A stretch of 64,000 nt of DNA from Azophilus sp965220835. Its GTDB lineage: Bacteria > Pseudomonadota > Gammaproteobacteria > Pseudomonadales > Azotimanducaceae. The stretch spans positions 2,728,001 through 2,792,000 of the forward strand of contig OZ244842.1 in the NCBI GenBank assembly GCA_965220835.1, in the 5' to 3' direction. How positions within the stretch are numbered: position 1 is the stretch's first letter; every line of letters starts with the position of its first letter. The notes below the pieces were generated by a model. That model did not search any database. It saw nothing but the letters and a program-made list of their open reading frames with translations, and was not told the origin of the DNA. Below are positions 37,356-46,463 of this stretch, one piece after another. The translations under genes were made by a program, and so were the position numbers.

Positions 37356-38351
37356 TCAGCTTTCCTGGTCCGCTGGGGCACCCTCTTCGAGCACGATGTT
37401 CGGCGCCTCAGCCGCGTCCCCCGCAGCGTCGTCCGCCACATCCGCCTGCAGGTCCGCGGGGTCGGCGAGCATCTGTTCCGCAATGTAGGTGGCTAGTTCA
37501 AAGCGCCCGGGCACTCGATCCGACATCAGGCTGTAGTCGTCCTCTTCCGCTTCGTGGAACAGCGTTAGGCGGTGTTCGCCGTCTTCGTCGGTCACCCGGA
37601 AAACGCCCGCTGGATCTTCAGCCGCATCGCTGTCTCCCGCAATGGCGCCCTCGTCATCCAACATGCCGAGCACGCGCAGGTTGGTGAAGCGCCGGGCCAG
37701 ATCATCCGCGGCTTCCGCATCGGCGGGCGCACCGTCAATTTGCCAAGCGCCGTCCGGCCGTTCCAGCCGCCAAGCGTCCTCAAGCACCACGCTGGACACC
37801 TCGCCCTTGGCTGCGAGCAAGGCCTTGTCGAGCCACTGGTCGGCGTCCGTGGGCGCTTCGAAGTTGGAGAAGTCAATGCTGTACACGTCGCCTTCGCCGC
37901 TGACGCGGGCATGCACCCGGCGGTATCCCGGGGAGGTGCCGAGCAGCAAGTCCGCCACCAAGCCGTCCCCATCCTCGATGATCAGCCGTCTCTGGTGGTT
38001 GTCTTCGGTCACCTCGAAGCGCTCCGCGCTGTCGTCGCTGGTGGCCACGGGCCAAGGGGCGTCGAGGTCGGCGAGGTCAGCCAGCAGATCGCGGATTTTG
38101 CCGCCATCGGCTGGCAGCCGGTTGGCATCTTGTTCTGATTCAAGCTCCAATTGCCAGTCCTCGCCGTCCCGCACCAACTGCACGGCGCCCTCCTCCCCGG
38201 AGACCGCAAGCTTGGTGACGTTGGCTGGGTCAAAGGACAGCAGTTGCGGCGAACCGGCGTCCGACCCCAAGCCGCTGCCCAGCAGCAGGCCTGCGATGAT
38301 GGCCAATTGCGCCGCCAGCAGCCCGCCCAGCAGGCCAATTCGTTCACTCAT
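37356..38351 (-). CDS. DUF4340 domain protein (ABC exporter partner)
   Basis: The protein has 331 residues from ATG 38351, whose bases overlap the stop of the GldF/G gene; the frame upstream is a shadow. A single N-terminal helix (MSERIGLLGGLLAAQLAIIA, GLLLGS) is followed by a periplasmic beta-rich domain: LLSFDPANVTKLAVSGEEGA, DGEDWQLELESEQDANRLPA, SPGYRRVHARVSGEGDVY. DUF4340 proteins commonly accompany gliding-type ABC exporters, as here. The C-terminus is acidic and low-complexity. Confidence 0.88.
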   Translation of the reverse strand: MSERIGLLGGLLAAQLAIIAGLLLGSGLGSDAGSPQLLSFDPANVTKLAVSGEEGAVQLVRDGEDWQLELESEQDANRLPADGGKIRDLLADLADLDAPWPVATSDDSAERFEVTEDNHQRRLIIEDGDGLVADLLLGTSPGYRRVHARVSGEGDVYSIDFSNFEAPTDADQWLDKALLAAKGEVSSVVLEDAWRLERPDGAWQIDGAPADAEAADDLARRFTNLRVLGMLDDEGAIAGDSDAAEDPAGVFRVTDEDGEHRLTLFHEAEEDDYSLMSDRVPGRFELATYIAEQMLADPADLQADVADDAAGDAAEAPNIVLEEGAPADQES

Positions 38352-41281
38352 GCTGACTCTCCCGCCAACCAGCTGCCGTAGGTTTGCCTGGCCTTGGCCG
38401 AGCGCCGCCGCTGCAGGGCAAACACCACGCCGATGCCCGCCAAGGCAAAGCCGTAGTTCAGATACTCGGTGAGCGCCTGCTGGTCCGCATCCAACGGCGG
38501 CAGCGTGCGATTGAAATTGCCCCGGGCGCGGATGCCCAGCAGGGTCTGGTCCTCCAGCGACCAATCGGCGACGTTCACCATCAACTGCACCGAGTTGCCG
38601 TAGATGGTGCCATCGGCCGAGCCGAGCATGCGCAAGGTCTGATCCGCGAGGAAGCCGTTGGAGGCGAACACGAACAGGCGGGCCGACTCCGGAGAGCGCT
38701 CGATCACCGAGGTCACCACGCCAAGGTCGTCCTCACTGGCTTCGTCCTCCGTTTCCGTCTGGTCCAGTGCCTCGGCTGAATCGGCCTCTTCCTCTTCGGA
38801 AGTCTCCTCTTCGAGCAGCGGCGACGTTTTGCCCTTGAAGAACGAATCGAAGCGTCCGCTCAACATCACGCCCACCAAGCGGCTTTGCTGGTCGCCGTCG
38901 GGCGTGAAGGCGCTCAAGCCTTGTTCGTTGATGCGAGGCAGCACGTCGGTGGACGTGGACAGCCAACTGCCCGGCGACGTGCGCAGCAATTCCACCACCT
39001 CCCGCTCGGCGTTCTTCTCCGCGTCAAGTTCGATGGGTGAGGCCCAAGCCATGGTCACCTGGGGCAGCCCGGCTGTCATGATCGAATCGGGGTTGAGGCT
39101 GGGGGCGCGGATGTCCGGGAAGTAGGGGTAGTCCAGCATCACCAGTTCCTGGAAGCTGAAGCCGCCGACGTTGCGGGTCACCGGCACCGGAAAGGCGGCG
39201 TTGGCGGGGTCCAGCACCAGCGACTCGCCGATGCCCACGCCGAGGTGGCCAAGCCAATCCTCAAGGCCGGTGACGCGCGGCGCCGCGGTCAGCGTCTGCG
39301 CCGAGAAGCTGGCCTCAAAGGCGCTGGCCGCGACGGCCACGGTGCCGCCCTTCATCAGGAATTGATCGATGGCGAAGACCTGCTTGTCCGACAGGTCCTT
39401 GGGATCCACCACCACCAGCAGATCGGCGGCCTCCGGCACCACGCCCTCGGCGAGCTCCGTGGTCTCGACGTTGAAGTCGTTGCTGAGCAACCCTTGAAGC
39501 TGGCTGAATTGATTGCCCGGCATGCCCATACCCTGCTGGGCCATGTAGGGCGGCGGCGCGGGCGGGGTCACCAAGGCCACCGTGCGCAGCAGACCGGTGG
39601 CGAAGCGTTTCAGGCCCTCCTCGATGCCGCGCTTGGCGGCCTCCGCGGACAGGGCTTCCGGCAAAGGTACCTGCACCAAGGTTTCGTCGTCGGCCAGGGT
39701 CAAGTAAAAGTAGAAGGCATTGGTGTCGAACAGGCTGGTGGCCATGGGCTGAAAGCCGTAGTTCTGGGCGATTTCAGCGCCCACCGCGCCGTCGTTGGCA
39801 TCCGGGTCAATGAACTCAACGCTGAGCTTGCCTGCGCTTTCGGCTTGCAGCTCTTCGAGCACGCCGCTGACCACGGTGCGGAACTCCACCAGCGCCTCGG
39901 GCAGTTTATCGTCCGCGGACACATAGCCGGTGAAGGTCACCGGAGCTTGGATGTTGGCGAACACGCTGCTGCCGCCCTGGAAGCCGTAAAGCACCTTCTT
40001 GATGCTGCGGGTGATGTCGTACTCCGGGTTGCGCAGCTGCACGTCGAGATCCGCTTCACCCGCCACCTTGACCTCGATCAGGTCCCGGAAGCCAAGCACT
40101 TCATATTCGTCCCCGTAGCTCACCAGCACGTCGAAGTAGGAGTTGACCAAGCTCGATTGATAGCGGTCGGCCACCTGAAAGGGCACTGGCCGGATGCCGT
40201 ACTTGGTGTTGGCCTCGTCCTCCAATTCCGGGTCGTCGGCCGGATCGATGATGAGCACCTTGACGTTGCCGCCGCCGGCGATCTCGTACTCAGCCAGCAG
40301 GTCGCGCATGCGCGGCACCAAGGGCGCCAGCAGCGGGTGGGTCTTGGCGCTGAAGTAGCCTTGGATCAGCAGCGGCTCCCGCAACTGGGCCAGATAGCCG
40401 CGGGTGGCTTCGGAAATGGAGTAGATGCGCCCTTCGGTGACGTCGATGCGCAGCCCCGAGAAGCTCGCCAGCCAAACATTGGCGGCCAGCAGGTTGGCGG
40501 CCAGCAGCGATGTGCCGAGCAACCAATTCCGATGCCGGGTTCGTTCGCCGTCCCTGGCCCAACGCTGCACCTCCAGGCCATAGACGTTCAGCGCCAGGAA
40601 GACGCCGGCCAGGGAGAGGTAGTAGTAGAGGTCGCGCAGGTCCACCACGCCACGGGTGATGGACTCGAAGCGAGCGCCGGCGCCCAGAGCGCGCAGGAAG
40701 TCGGCAACGCCGCCGGATACCAGATCAGTGAGCACCGGGCTGCCCACCAGATAAAACAGGCCGCAGGCAAAGCTCGCCATGATGAGGCTGACGATCTGGC
40801 TGTCGGTGCGGGCGCTGACGAACAGGCCGATGGCCACGTAGGCGCCACCGAGCAGGAAGGCGGCGGCGTAGCCGGCGAACACCGGCCCCCAATCAAGATC
40901 GGCATGGAAGGCGATGCTGATCGGCAGCGGCAGGGTGAGCAGCAGGGCAATGCCAAGCAGGCACAGGCAGGCGCCGAACTTGCCCAGCACGAACTCCCAA
41001 GTGCGCGCCGGCACGGTGAAGACAAACTCCATGGTGCCGGTGCGCCGCTCCTCGCTCCACAGGCGCATGGTCAGCGCCGAAGCCAGGAAGATAAGCATCA
41101 CCGGCATCCACTCGAACATGGGCCGGACGTCCGCCACGTTGCGGGCGAAGTAGGCCTCCACCCAGAAGAAAACAAACAAGGTGACCGCCAGAAATGCCGC
41201 CAGGAACAGATAACCGGTGGGCGAGGCGAAGAACAGGGTGAGTTCCTTGGCAGCGATTCGGCGCATGACTTGCAGGTTCAT
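38348..41281 (-). CDS. Fused ABC-2 permease and GldG-type subunit
   Basis: The 977-residue protein has two parts. Residues 1-250 are an ABC-2 permease (ELTLFFASPTGYLFLAAFLA, WSEERRTGTMEFVFTVPART) with about six helices, like GldF. After a helix near 265-285 comes a large GldG-type periplasmic region (VLIIDPADDPELEDEANTKY, VVDPKDLSDKQVFAIDQFLM, KGGTVAVAASAFEASFSAQT) ending with a final helix. An acidic insert (EEETSEEEEADSAEALDQTE) lies near residue 825. In Bacteroidetes GldF and GldG are separate gliding or secretion genes; fused forms occur in other phyla with unknown cargo. The start overlaps the ATPase stop by one base. Confidence 0.9.
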   Translation of the reverse strand: MNLQVMRRIAAKELTLFFASPTGYLFLAAFLAVTLFVFFWVEAYFARNVADVRPMFEWMPVMLIFLASALTMRLWSEERRTGTMEFVFTVPARTWEFVLGKFGACLCLLGIALLLTLPLPISIAFHADLDWGPVFAGYAAAFLLGGAYVAIGLFVSARTDSQIVSLIMASFACGLFYLVGSPVLTDLVSGGVADFLRALGAGARFESITRGVVDLRDLYYYLSLAGVFLALNVYGLEVQRWARDGERTRHRNWLLGTSLLAANLLAANVWLASFSGLRIDVTEGRIYSISEATRGYLAQLREPLLIQGYFSAKTHPLLAPLVPRMRDLLAEYEIAGGGNVKVLIIDPADDPELEDEANTKYGIRPVPFQVADRYQSSLVNSYFDVLVSYGDEYEVLGFRDLIEVKVAGEADLDVQLRNPEYDITRSIKKVLYGFQGGSSVFANIQAPVTFTGYVSADDKLPEALVEFRTVVSGVLEELQAESAGKLSVEFIDPDANDGAVGAEIAQNYGFQPMATSLFDTNAFYFYLTLADDETLVQVPLPEALSAEAAKRGIEEGLKRFATGLLRTVALVTPPAPPPYMAQQGMGMPGNQFSQLQGLLSNDFNVETTELAEGVVPEAADLLVVVDPKDLSDKQVFAIDQFLMKGGTVAVAASAFEASFSAQTLTAAPRVTGLEDWLGHLGVGIGESLVLDPANAAFPVPVTRNVGGFSFQELVMLDYPYFPDIRAPSLNPDSIMTAGLPQVTMAWASPIELDAEKNAEREVVELLRTSPGSWLSTSTDVLPRINEQGLSAFTPDGDQQSRLVGVMLSGRFDSFFKGKTSPLLEEETSEEEEADSAEALDQTETEDEASEDDLGVVTSVIERSPESARLFVFASNGFLADQTLRMLGSADGTIYGNSVQLMVNVADWSLEDQTLLGIRARGNFNRTLPPLDADQQALTEYLNYGFALAGIGVVFALQRRRSAKARQTYGSWLAGESA

Positions 41282-42177
41282 CAGGACACCTCCCCGGCTT
41301 CGCTCACTTCCCGAAACAGCGTCTCCAAGTCCCGCTGCTCAGCGGCGAGTTCATAAATGGGGGCGCCGCTCCGCACCAAGGACTCGGCGATGGCGCGGGC
41401 GGCCGCATCAAGGTCGCCTTCCACCGTCAGCCGCCAACGGCCGTCGCCCAGGCTGGAAGCGCTGGTCCCCGGCGGCGCGGTCACCTTCGCTTCAGGCGTC
41501 GTGCGCAGCCGCAATGCGTCGCCGCGCTGCAAGTCCTTGAGCCGTTCATCCAGCACCAGGGCGCCGTTGCGCAGGATCAGGGCCCGGTCGCAGATGGCAT
41601 TGACCTCCTGCATGATGTGGGTGGAGAGAATGACGGTGGCGGAGCTGGCCAGCTCCCGCACCAATTCGCGCATGTGCTGCGTCTGGCCCGGGTCGAGGCC
41701 GTTGGTCGGCTCATCAAGAATCAGAAAGCGGGGCTTGTGCAGGATGGCCTGAGCCACGCCCACACGCTGCTTGAAGCCGCGGGACAGGGTGCCGATCGGC
41801 TCCAGCGCCTTGTCGCCCAAATCGGTGGCCGCGATGGCCTCCACCACCGCTTGGCGCGGATCATCCACCGCCCGCAGGTCCGCCGCGTAGGCCAAGTAGT
41901 CAGCAACCAGCAGCTCAGGATAGAGCGGCAGGCTTTCCGGCAGGTAGCCCAGCCGCTGCTGCACGGCACGGGGGTCGCCCTCAAGCTCTTCCCCATCGAC
42001 CACCACTCGGCCGCTGCTCGGCTCCAGAAAGCCGGTCAACATCTTCATGATGGTGGTCTTGCCCGCCCCGTTGGGCCCCAAGAGGCCAACGACCTCGCCC
42101 GGTTCAATGGCAAACGACACCTCATCGACGGCCACGAAATCGCCGTAGCGACGGGTGAGCCGATCCGCTTCAATCAT
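41281..42177 (-). CDS. ABC transporter ATP-binding protein (GldA-like)
   Basis: The 298-residue protein has Walker A GPNGAGKTT (about 34-42), the Q-loop in QRLGYLPESLPLY, signature LSRGFKQRVG, Walker B FLILDEPTNGLD and the switch histidine in VILSTHIM. A C-terminal domain of about 80 residues follows, typical of ABC-2 exporters. It energises the fused permease encoded next and is the first gene of a run of six minus-strand genes with overlaps or no gap. Confidence 0.95.
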   Translation of the reverse strand: MIEADRLTRRYGDFVAVDEVSFAIEPGEVVGLLGPNGAGKTTIMKMLTGFLEPSSGRVVVDGEELEGDPRAVQQRLGYLPESLPLYPELLVADYLAYAADLRAVDDPRQAVVEAIAATDLGDKALEPIGTLSRGFKQRVGVAQAILHKPRFLILDEPTNGLDPGQTQHMRELVRELASSATVILSTHIMQEVNAICDRALILRNGALVLDERLKDLQRGDALRLRTTPEAKVTAPPGTSASSLGDGRWRLTVEGDLDAAARAIAESLVRSGAPIYELAAEQRDLETLFREVSEAGEVS

Positions 42178-42688
42178 CCCATATCCCTATTGACGCGAGT
42201 CAAACAACCAAAAGTCGCGATACCTCGGACCGGCGCATGGGCGCAGCCATGCGCAAACCGGAGTCACTTGACAACCTCAACCCGTGATCAAGAGAGCCAG
42301 CCCACTGTCATCTCGGCCCCGAGATAGCGCAAAATAGGGTTTTGGCTTCAAATTTCAACCCTGAATCCGATTATGACTGCGATTTTAACTTCGCTGGATA
42401 GCTGAACCGAAGTGAAGGCAGCTTGATTCGTTGATGAAACATGTGCGCTTCCACCCCGGCCACCGGAGCTCGGAAGGGCAGGATAACAAAGCCCACTGGA
42501 AGAGAACCGTTGTGCGGTGCGTGCATCCGGTTTGCCGAGTGGCGCTGTTAAGGCTCTTGCCTGCGCCCATCGTCCCGGTAAGCGCCTCCGCCTGGTGCGC
42601 CATTCGGCAAACCGGATGCACGCACCGCACAACGGTTCTCGGAGCCGGGCGCTTGGCTTGACTTTACAATGGAAATCGCTGCTTGCTG
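42178..42688. other. Divergent intergenic region with a long inverted repeat
   Basis: This 511-base gap lies between the ABC exporter operon and the alpha/beta hydrolase gene on the other strand. It contains a 44-base near-perfect inverted repeat (see separate entry) and an AT-richer region around 42330-42420. No gene is supported; frames seen on either strand only read through the repeat arms. Confidence 0.55.
42502..42640. repeat. Long inverted repeat / stem-loop, 44-base arms
   Basis: The arm 42502-42545 and the reverse complement of 42597-42640 agree at 43 of 44 positions (one G/A difference near the inner end), separated by a 51-base loop. The outer ends read GAGAACCGTTGTGCGG and, on the other side, CCGCACAACGGTTCTC. 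It does not encode a transposase. It may be a MITE-like non-autonomous element, a recombination site or a structured RNA. The ends do not fit the RYYYAAC/GTTRRRY core of integron attC sites. Confidence 0.9.
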
Positions 42689-43279
42689 ATGGATAACTCA
42701 CTCATTGACGGCCCGGCGGGGCGGCTCGAAGCCGTGCTGGAGAAGCCTATCGAACCGGGCAGCACCGTCGCCATCCTCTGCCACCCCCATCCGTTATACG
42801 GCGGCAGCCTGCACGACGCCGTGCTAGGCCTGGTGATGGAGGCTTTGGCCGATGCCGGCGTTAACTCGCTTCGCTTCAACTTTCGCGGCGTTGGCGAAAG
42901 CCAAGGGAGCTTCGATGAAGGCCGGGGCGAAGTGGACGACCTGCTCGCCGTCATCGGCTGGGCGCAAGGAGAGGGCGCCGGCGCCATCTGGCTGGCCGGC
43001 TACTCCTTCGGCGCCCACATCGTCTGCCGGGCGCTGGCGCAGGCACCCGAGCCAACCCGGCTGCTGCTGGTGGCCCCGCCGACCGCGGTCATGGAGGTTG
43101 CCATGCCAAGCCCGCCCTGCCCGTTGGATGTGTTTGTTGGCGACGGCGATGAATATGTGGACCAGACGGCCCTAAGCCGCTGGCCGGGTGCCCAGACGCA
43201 CCTCATCGCTGGCGCGGACCACTTCTTCAGCGGCAGCGCCGGGTCATTGTTGAGCGCGATGCGTCGGGCTTTGCATTAA
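42689..43279 (+). CDS. Alpha/beta hydrolase (dienelactone-hydrolase-like/YdeN-type small hydrolase)
   Basis: The 196-residue protein has an alpha/beta-hydrolase core. HPHPLYGGSLHD precedes LRFNFRGVGESQGSFDEGRG; the nucleophile elbow is AGYSFGA (Ser about residue 105), the acid lies in FVGDGDEYVD, and the histidine in AGADHFFSG. The short length and the HPHP.YGG start are typical of small bacterial alpha/beta hydrolases of unknown substrate. An in-frame TTG at 42683 precedes the ATG at 42689, which I prefer. Confidence 0.85.
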   Translation: MDNSLIDGPAGRLEAVLEKPIEPGSTVAILCHPHPLYGGSLHDAVLGLVMEALADAGVNSLRFNFRGVGESQGSFDEGRGEVDDLLAVIGWAQGEGAGAIWLAGYSFGAHIVCRALAQAPEPTRLLLVAPPTAVMEVAMPSPPCPLDVFVGDGDEYVDQTALSRWPGAQTHLIAGADHFFSGSAGSLLSAMRRALH

Positions 43280-43302
43280 TGTCGGTCTAGTAGCCGACGA
43301 GG

Positions 43303-44178
43303 CTATCTCGCGGGCCGTGCGTCCCCTACCACGGAAACCCGTTCTCCGTAGCGGCTGTGCGGATAGTAGTCCCACACCGCGTGGTGCTGGGTGCAGCGGT
43401 TGTCCCAGAAGGTGAGCGTGTTGGGCTCCCACTGCACGCGGCACCAAAGGCGCGGGGTGGAGTCGATGTGACGGTACAGCATCTTGAGCAGGGCCGTGCT
43501 TTCCGCGCCACTGAGCCCGACGATGTGCGACGTGAAGCCTTGGTTGACGTAAAGCACCTTGCGCCCGGTCTGCGGATGGCGGATGACCACGGGATGCTCA
43601 TTGCGCGGATAGCCACCTTCAGGAGGCGTGGACTTGTACGAGCCGATGTAGGGGATCGCGCCGTCGTGCACCGCCGTCAGGCCGTCGAGAAACTCACGCA
43701 TGGGCTCCGACAGCAACTCGTATGCCATGTACATGTCCGCAAACAGCGTATCACCGCCCCCTGAGGCCGGGGTCTCGGTGACGTAGAGCAAGGAGCCGAG
43801 CGGCGGCACCTCATCGCAGGTGACGTCAGTGTGCCAGCCATCGCCTGCGGTGTAGGGGGAGTCAGCAGTGGTCTTGACCGGGAGAATCTCCGGGTCGCCA
43901 CCGTAAGTGTGCTGCATTGGATGGGTGTGCAATGCGCCGAAGCGGCGCGCAAACGCCTTGTGCTGCTCACGGTCGAGGTGCTGGTCGCGGAACACAAGCA
44001 GCTTCCAGTCCAACCAAGCGTCGTTGACATCCTGGGCCTGCTCGTTGGACAGTGGTTTCGCCAAGTCCACGCCGCGCACCTCGGCCCCGATGTGGGGGGT
44101 GAGCGAGTTGACCTCAAAGGTGCGGTACTCGGTCCGCAGGTCGCTATCCGAAGCACGGTCGCCACGCGTATTGAACAT
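43303..44178 (-). CDS. TauD/TfdA-family Fe(II)/2-oxoglutarate dioxygenase
   Basis: The 291-residue protein starts MFNTRGDRASDSDLRTEYRT and has the iron ligands in WHTDVT (H, D) and in TFWDNRCTQHHAVWDYYP (His). The 2-oxoglutarate-binding Arg lies in HSRYGERVSVVG. Members hydroxylate sulfonates, sulfate esters, aryloxyalkanoates or carnitine-like compounds, using O2 and 2-oxoglutarate. It is divergent from the MFS gene with about 205 bases between; the two may act on one substrate. The substrate is unknown. Confidence 0.92.
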   Translation of the reverse strand: MFNTRGDRASDSDLRTEYRTFEVNSLTPHIGAEVRGVDLAKPLSNEQAQDVNDAWLDWKLLVFRDQHLDREQHKAFARRFGALHTHPMQHTYGGDPEILPVKTTADSPYTAGDGWHTDVTCDEVPPLGSLLYVTETPASGGGDTLFADMYMAYELLSEPMREFLDGLTAVHDGAIPYIGSYKSTPPEGGYPRNEHPVVIRHPQTGRKVLYVNQGFTSHIVGLSGAESTALLKMLYRHIDSTPRLWCRVQWEPNTLTFWDNRCTQHHAVWDYYPHSRYGERVSVVGDARPAR

Positions 44179-44384
44179 GATGATGCACCATGGCAGTGGG
44201 GTAACGCTGTTTTAGCGCAACTCGCGCCATCGAGCAAGGCACCGAATCTAATCCCAGCTGCTCTGCGAGCCCAAGTTCAGAAACATGAAGGAGTCGCGCC
44301 CCTCCACAAACGCGAACTTATGCTTCAGCGAAGCTCCAACGCCAACCGAACGCACCCAAAGGAGCACGTCAGCGCAGGTGCGTT

Positions 44385-45710
44385 ATGATGGGTGCAGCAA
44401 ACAACAAGAACCGCACATTGCAAAATCCCCAAAGCCCCCCGTTGATCAGCGACGCCGTGAAGCGCTACACGCTCGGCGTCTTGGTGGTGGTGTACACCTT
44501 CAACTTCATCGACCGGCAGATCCTGTCGATTCTCATCGAACCCATCAAGAACGATCTCGACGTGTCCGACTTCGGCATGGGCCTGCTGTCCGGCACGGCG
44601 TTTGCGCTCTTCTACGCCACCCTCGGCATGCCCTTGGCGCTGATCGCCGACCGCTGGAACCGGCGCAATCTGATCGGCGTGTGCCTGGCCGTGTGGAGCG
44701 GCATGACGGCCTTGTCCGGCTTGGCCATGAACTTCTGGCATTTGGCTGCAGCGCGCATCGGCGTTGGCATCGGCGAGGCGGGCTGCAGCCCCGCGGCGCA
44801 CTCCATGCTGGCGGATCTCTATCCGGCCAAGGAGCGTGCCACCGCGCTCGGCATCTACGCCTTGGGCATTCCGTTCGGCGTCATGTTCGGCCTGTTCGCC
44901 GGCGGCGCCATCGCCGACATGTACGGCTGGCGAATGGCTTTCTTCATTGTCGGAATTCCGGGGCTCCTCCTTTCCCTGTTCGTCTTTGCGACGGTCAAGG
45001 AACCCCCCAGAGGTCACGCCGATGGCCACGTCGCCAGCAAGGACAGTGCCGAGCACCCCTCCATTCTGGAGGTGTTCCAGTATCTTCTTGAGCGCCGCTC
45101 CTTCGTCCACATGGTGGCTGGCGGCGGCTTGACGGCCTTTGTGGGCTACGGGTTGGTCACCTGGGCACCCACGTTTTTCCTGCGCAGCCACGGCATGACC
45201 TTGACCGAGGCAGGCTTTTGGTTGGGGCTGGTGCTCGGCATCCCCGGGGGCTTGGGCATCGTGCTCGGCGGCTGGCTTTCCGACCGCTTGGGCGCACGGG
45301 ACACCCGCTGGTACCTCTGGATAGTCGCTTGGGCGCTTGGCGCGTCGGTGCCCCTTAGCGCCGCCGCCTTTTTGGCGGATAGCTGGTGGCTGTCGCTGCT
45401 GCTGCTCTCAGTTCCCGTCATGCTGGGCAACTTCTACCAAGGCACAACGTTCGCCCAGACCCAAGGCCTCGCGCCGGTGCGCATGCGCGCCGTGGCCGCC
45501 GCCATCCTGCTGTTCATCTTGAACTTCATCGGCTTCGTGTTCGGGCCGCCCGCCGTTGGCATGCTGTCCGACCTGCTGGCCGGCTCCTTCGGTGCGGACG
45601 CCTTGCGCTACAGCCTGTTCACTTGGGGCTTCGTCAATCTGTGGGCGGCCTTCCACTATTGGCGAGCCGGCCACAAGCTGCCGGACGATCTGGCGGCAAC
45701 ACCCCACTGA
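44385..45710 (+). CDS. MFS transporter
   Basis: The 441-residue protein has 12 predicted helices and MFS signatures: FNFIDRQILSILIEPIKNDL, the loop motif ADRWNRRNLIG, AARIGVGIGEAGCSPAAHSM and, in the second half, WLSDRLGARD. It resembles the spinster-like branch of the superfamily, with an FxDRQILS start. Two adjacent ATGs (44385, 44388) are possible starts. It is convergent with nnrU, with a short hairpin between. The cargo is unknown; the divergent TauD gene hints at uptake of an organic acid or sulfonate. Confidence 0.9.
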   Translation: MMGAANNKNRTLQNPQSPPLISDAVKRYTLGVLVVVYTFNFIDRQILSILIEPIKNDLDVSDFGMGLLSGTAFALFYATLGMPLALIADRWNRRNLIGVCLAVWSGMTALSGLAMNFWHLAAARIGVGIGEAGCSPAAHSMLADLYPAKERATALGIYALGIPFGVMFGLFAGGAIADMYGWRMAFFIVGIPGLLLSLFVFATVKEPPRGHADGHVASKDSAEHPSILEVFQYLLERRSFVHMVAGGGLTAFVGYGLVTWAPTFFLRSHGMTLTEAGFWLGLVLGIPGGLGIVLGGWLSDRLGARDTRWYLWIVAWALGASVPLSAAAFLADSWWLSLLLLSVPVMLGNFYQGTTFAQTQGLAPVRMRAVAAAILLFILNFIGFVFGPPAVGMLSDLLAGSFGADALRYSLFTWGFVNLWAAFHYWRAGHKLPDDLAATPH

Positions 45711-45714
45711 CCTT

Positions 45715-45746
45715 GCCGACCGCAGGCTTGCCGGCGGCGGTCGATC
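45715..45746. terminator. Weak hairpin between convergent genes
   Basis: CGACCGC (45717-45723) pairs with GCGGTCG (45737-45743) around a 13-base loop, between the ends of the MFS gene and nnrU. There is no clear U-run, so it may be a weak or Rho-assisted terminator. Confidence 0.35.
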
Positions 45747-45754
45747 AATACGGG

Positions 45755-46447
45755 CTACCAATAAATGTCCGCCCCGGAAATCCAGCCGTGCCCCCAGAAA
45801 AACGCAAGGTATAGCGCCAAACCAACCACGGTCGGGAGGGCCAATTCCCGCCCAGCGAAGCGGTTGCGGCCCGCAGCGATGGCCGCGAACGGGAAGTTGG
45901 AGGTGGCAGCGGCGAAAGCCTGCCAATCGTCGCCCAAGGCCGCCGCTTTCTTGCGGTCGGTAAACCAATTGCCCGCCAAGGACAGCGCCAGGAATCCTGC
46001 GAAGAACGCCACCGAGGCGTTGTCGCCGTTGGCGGCCAGATGGGAGGCCGCCCAAAGGGCGATGGCCCACTGCACCGGGTGGCGGGTGATGCGGCTAATG
46101 CCGCCAGTCAGCCGGGCAAGCGCCGCATCGTCCTTGGCGCAGCCGGCAAGGGCATCATTGGTTGCCGCTGACCCAAAGACAGCGCCCGCCAGAAAAATGC
46201 AGGCAATGGGCATCAGCAGCTTGGGCACCCAGTAGAGCATCGGGTCCAGCGGCCAAAAGTAATCCAACCGAGGCGCATCGTTGTAGGCCCTCACGAAGTA
46301 AACCAGCGTGACCAGAGCGATCACCGAAAAGAACGCCGCATAACCCCCTTTGCTGAACCGGCCCATCAACATGGGGCGCAAGCGCGAATTGCTGATCAGG
46401 AGATGGGTGGCAACAAACACAATGCCGGCAAACACAAGTTCAATCAT
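45755..46447 (-). CDS. nnrU: NnrU family membrane protein
   Basis: The protein has 230 residues from ATG 46447, which is preceded by GGAGG. Six hydrophobic segments are seen, along with family features THLLISNSRLRPMLMGRFSK, GGISRITRHPVQWAIALWAA, and GDDWQAFAAATSNFPFAAI. NnrU is related to isoprenylcysteine methyltransferase-type membrane proteins and is linked to nitric oxide/nitrite reductase clusters, with unclear function. No denitrification gene is visible here. It lies downstream of the hydrolase and sulfhydrylase genes on the same strand. Confidence 0.9.
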   Translation of the reverse strand: MIELVFAGIVFVATHLLISNSRLRPMLMGRFSKGGYAAFFSVIALVTLVYFVRAYNDAPRLDYFWPLDPMLYWVPKLLMPIACIFLAGAVFGSAATNDALAGCAKDDAALARLTGGISRITRHPVQWAIALWAASHLAANGDNASVAFFAGFLALSLAGNWFTDRKKAAALGDDWQAFAAATSNFPFAAIAAGRNRFAGRELALPTVVGLALYLAFFWGHGWISGADIYW

Positions 46448-46463
46448 CGTCAATTCCTCCAAT

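Noticed and set aside
39245..41356. 703-codon open frame on the plus strand
   Set aside because: It lies entirely opposite the fused GldF/GldG gene. Its product is Gln/His/Gly-rich without domains, as expected for the antisense of GC-rich coding DNA.
42502..42640. Integron attC site
   Set aside because: Size and folding would fit, but the ends lack the RYYYAAC and GTTRRRY core sites and no integrase or cassette array is present.
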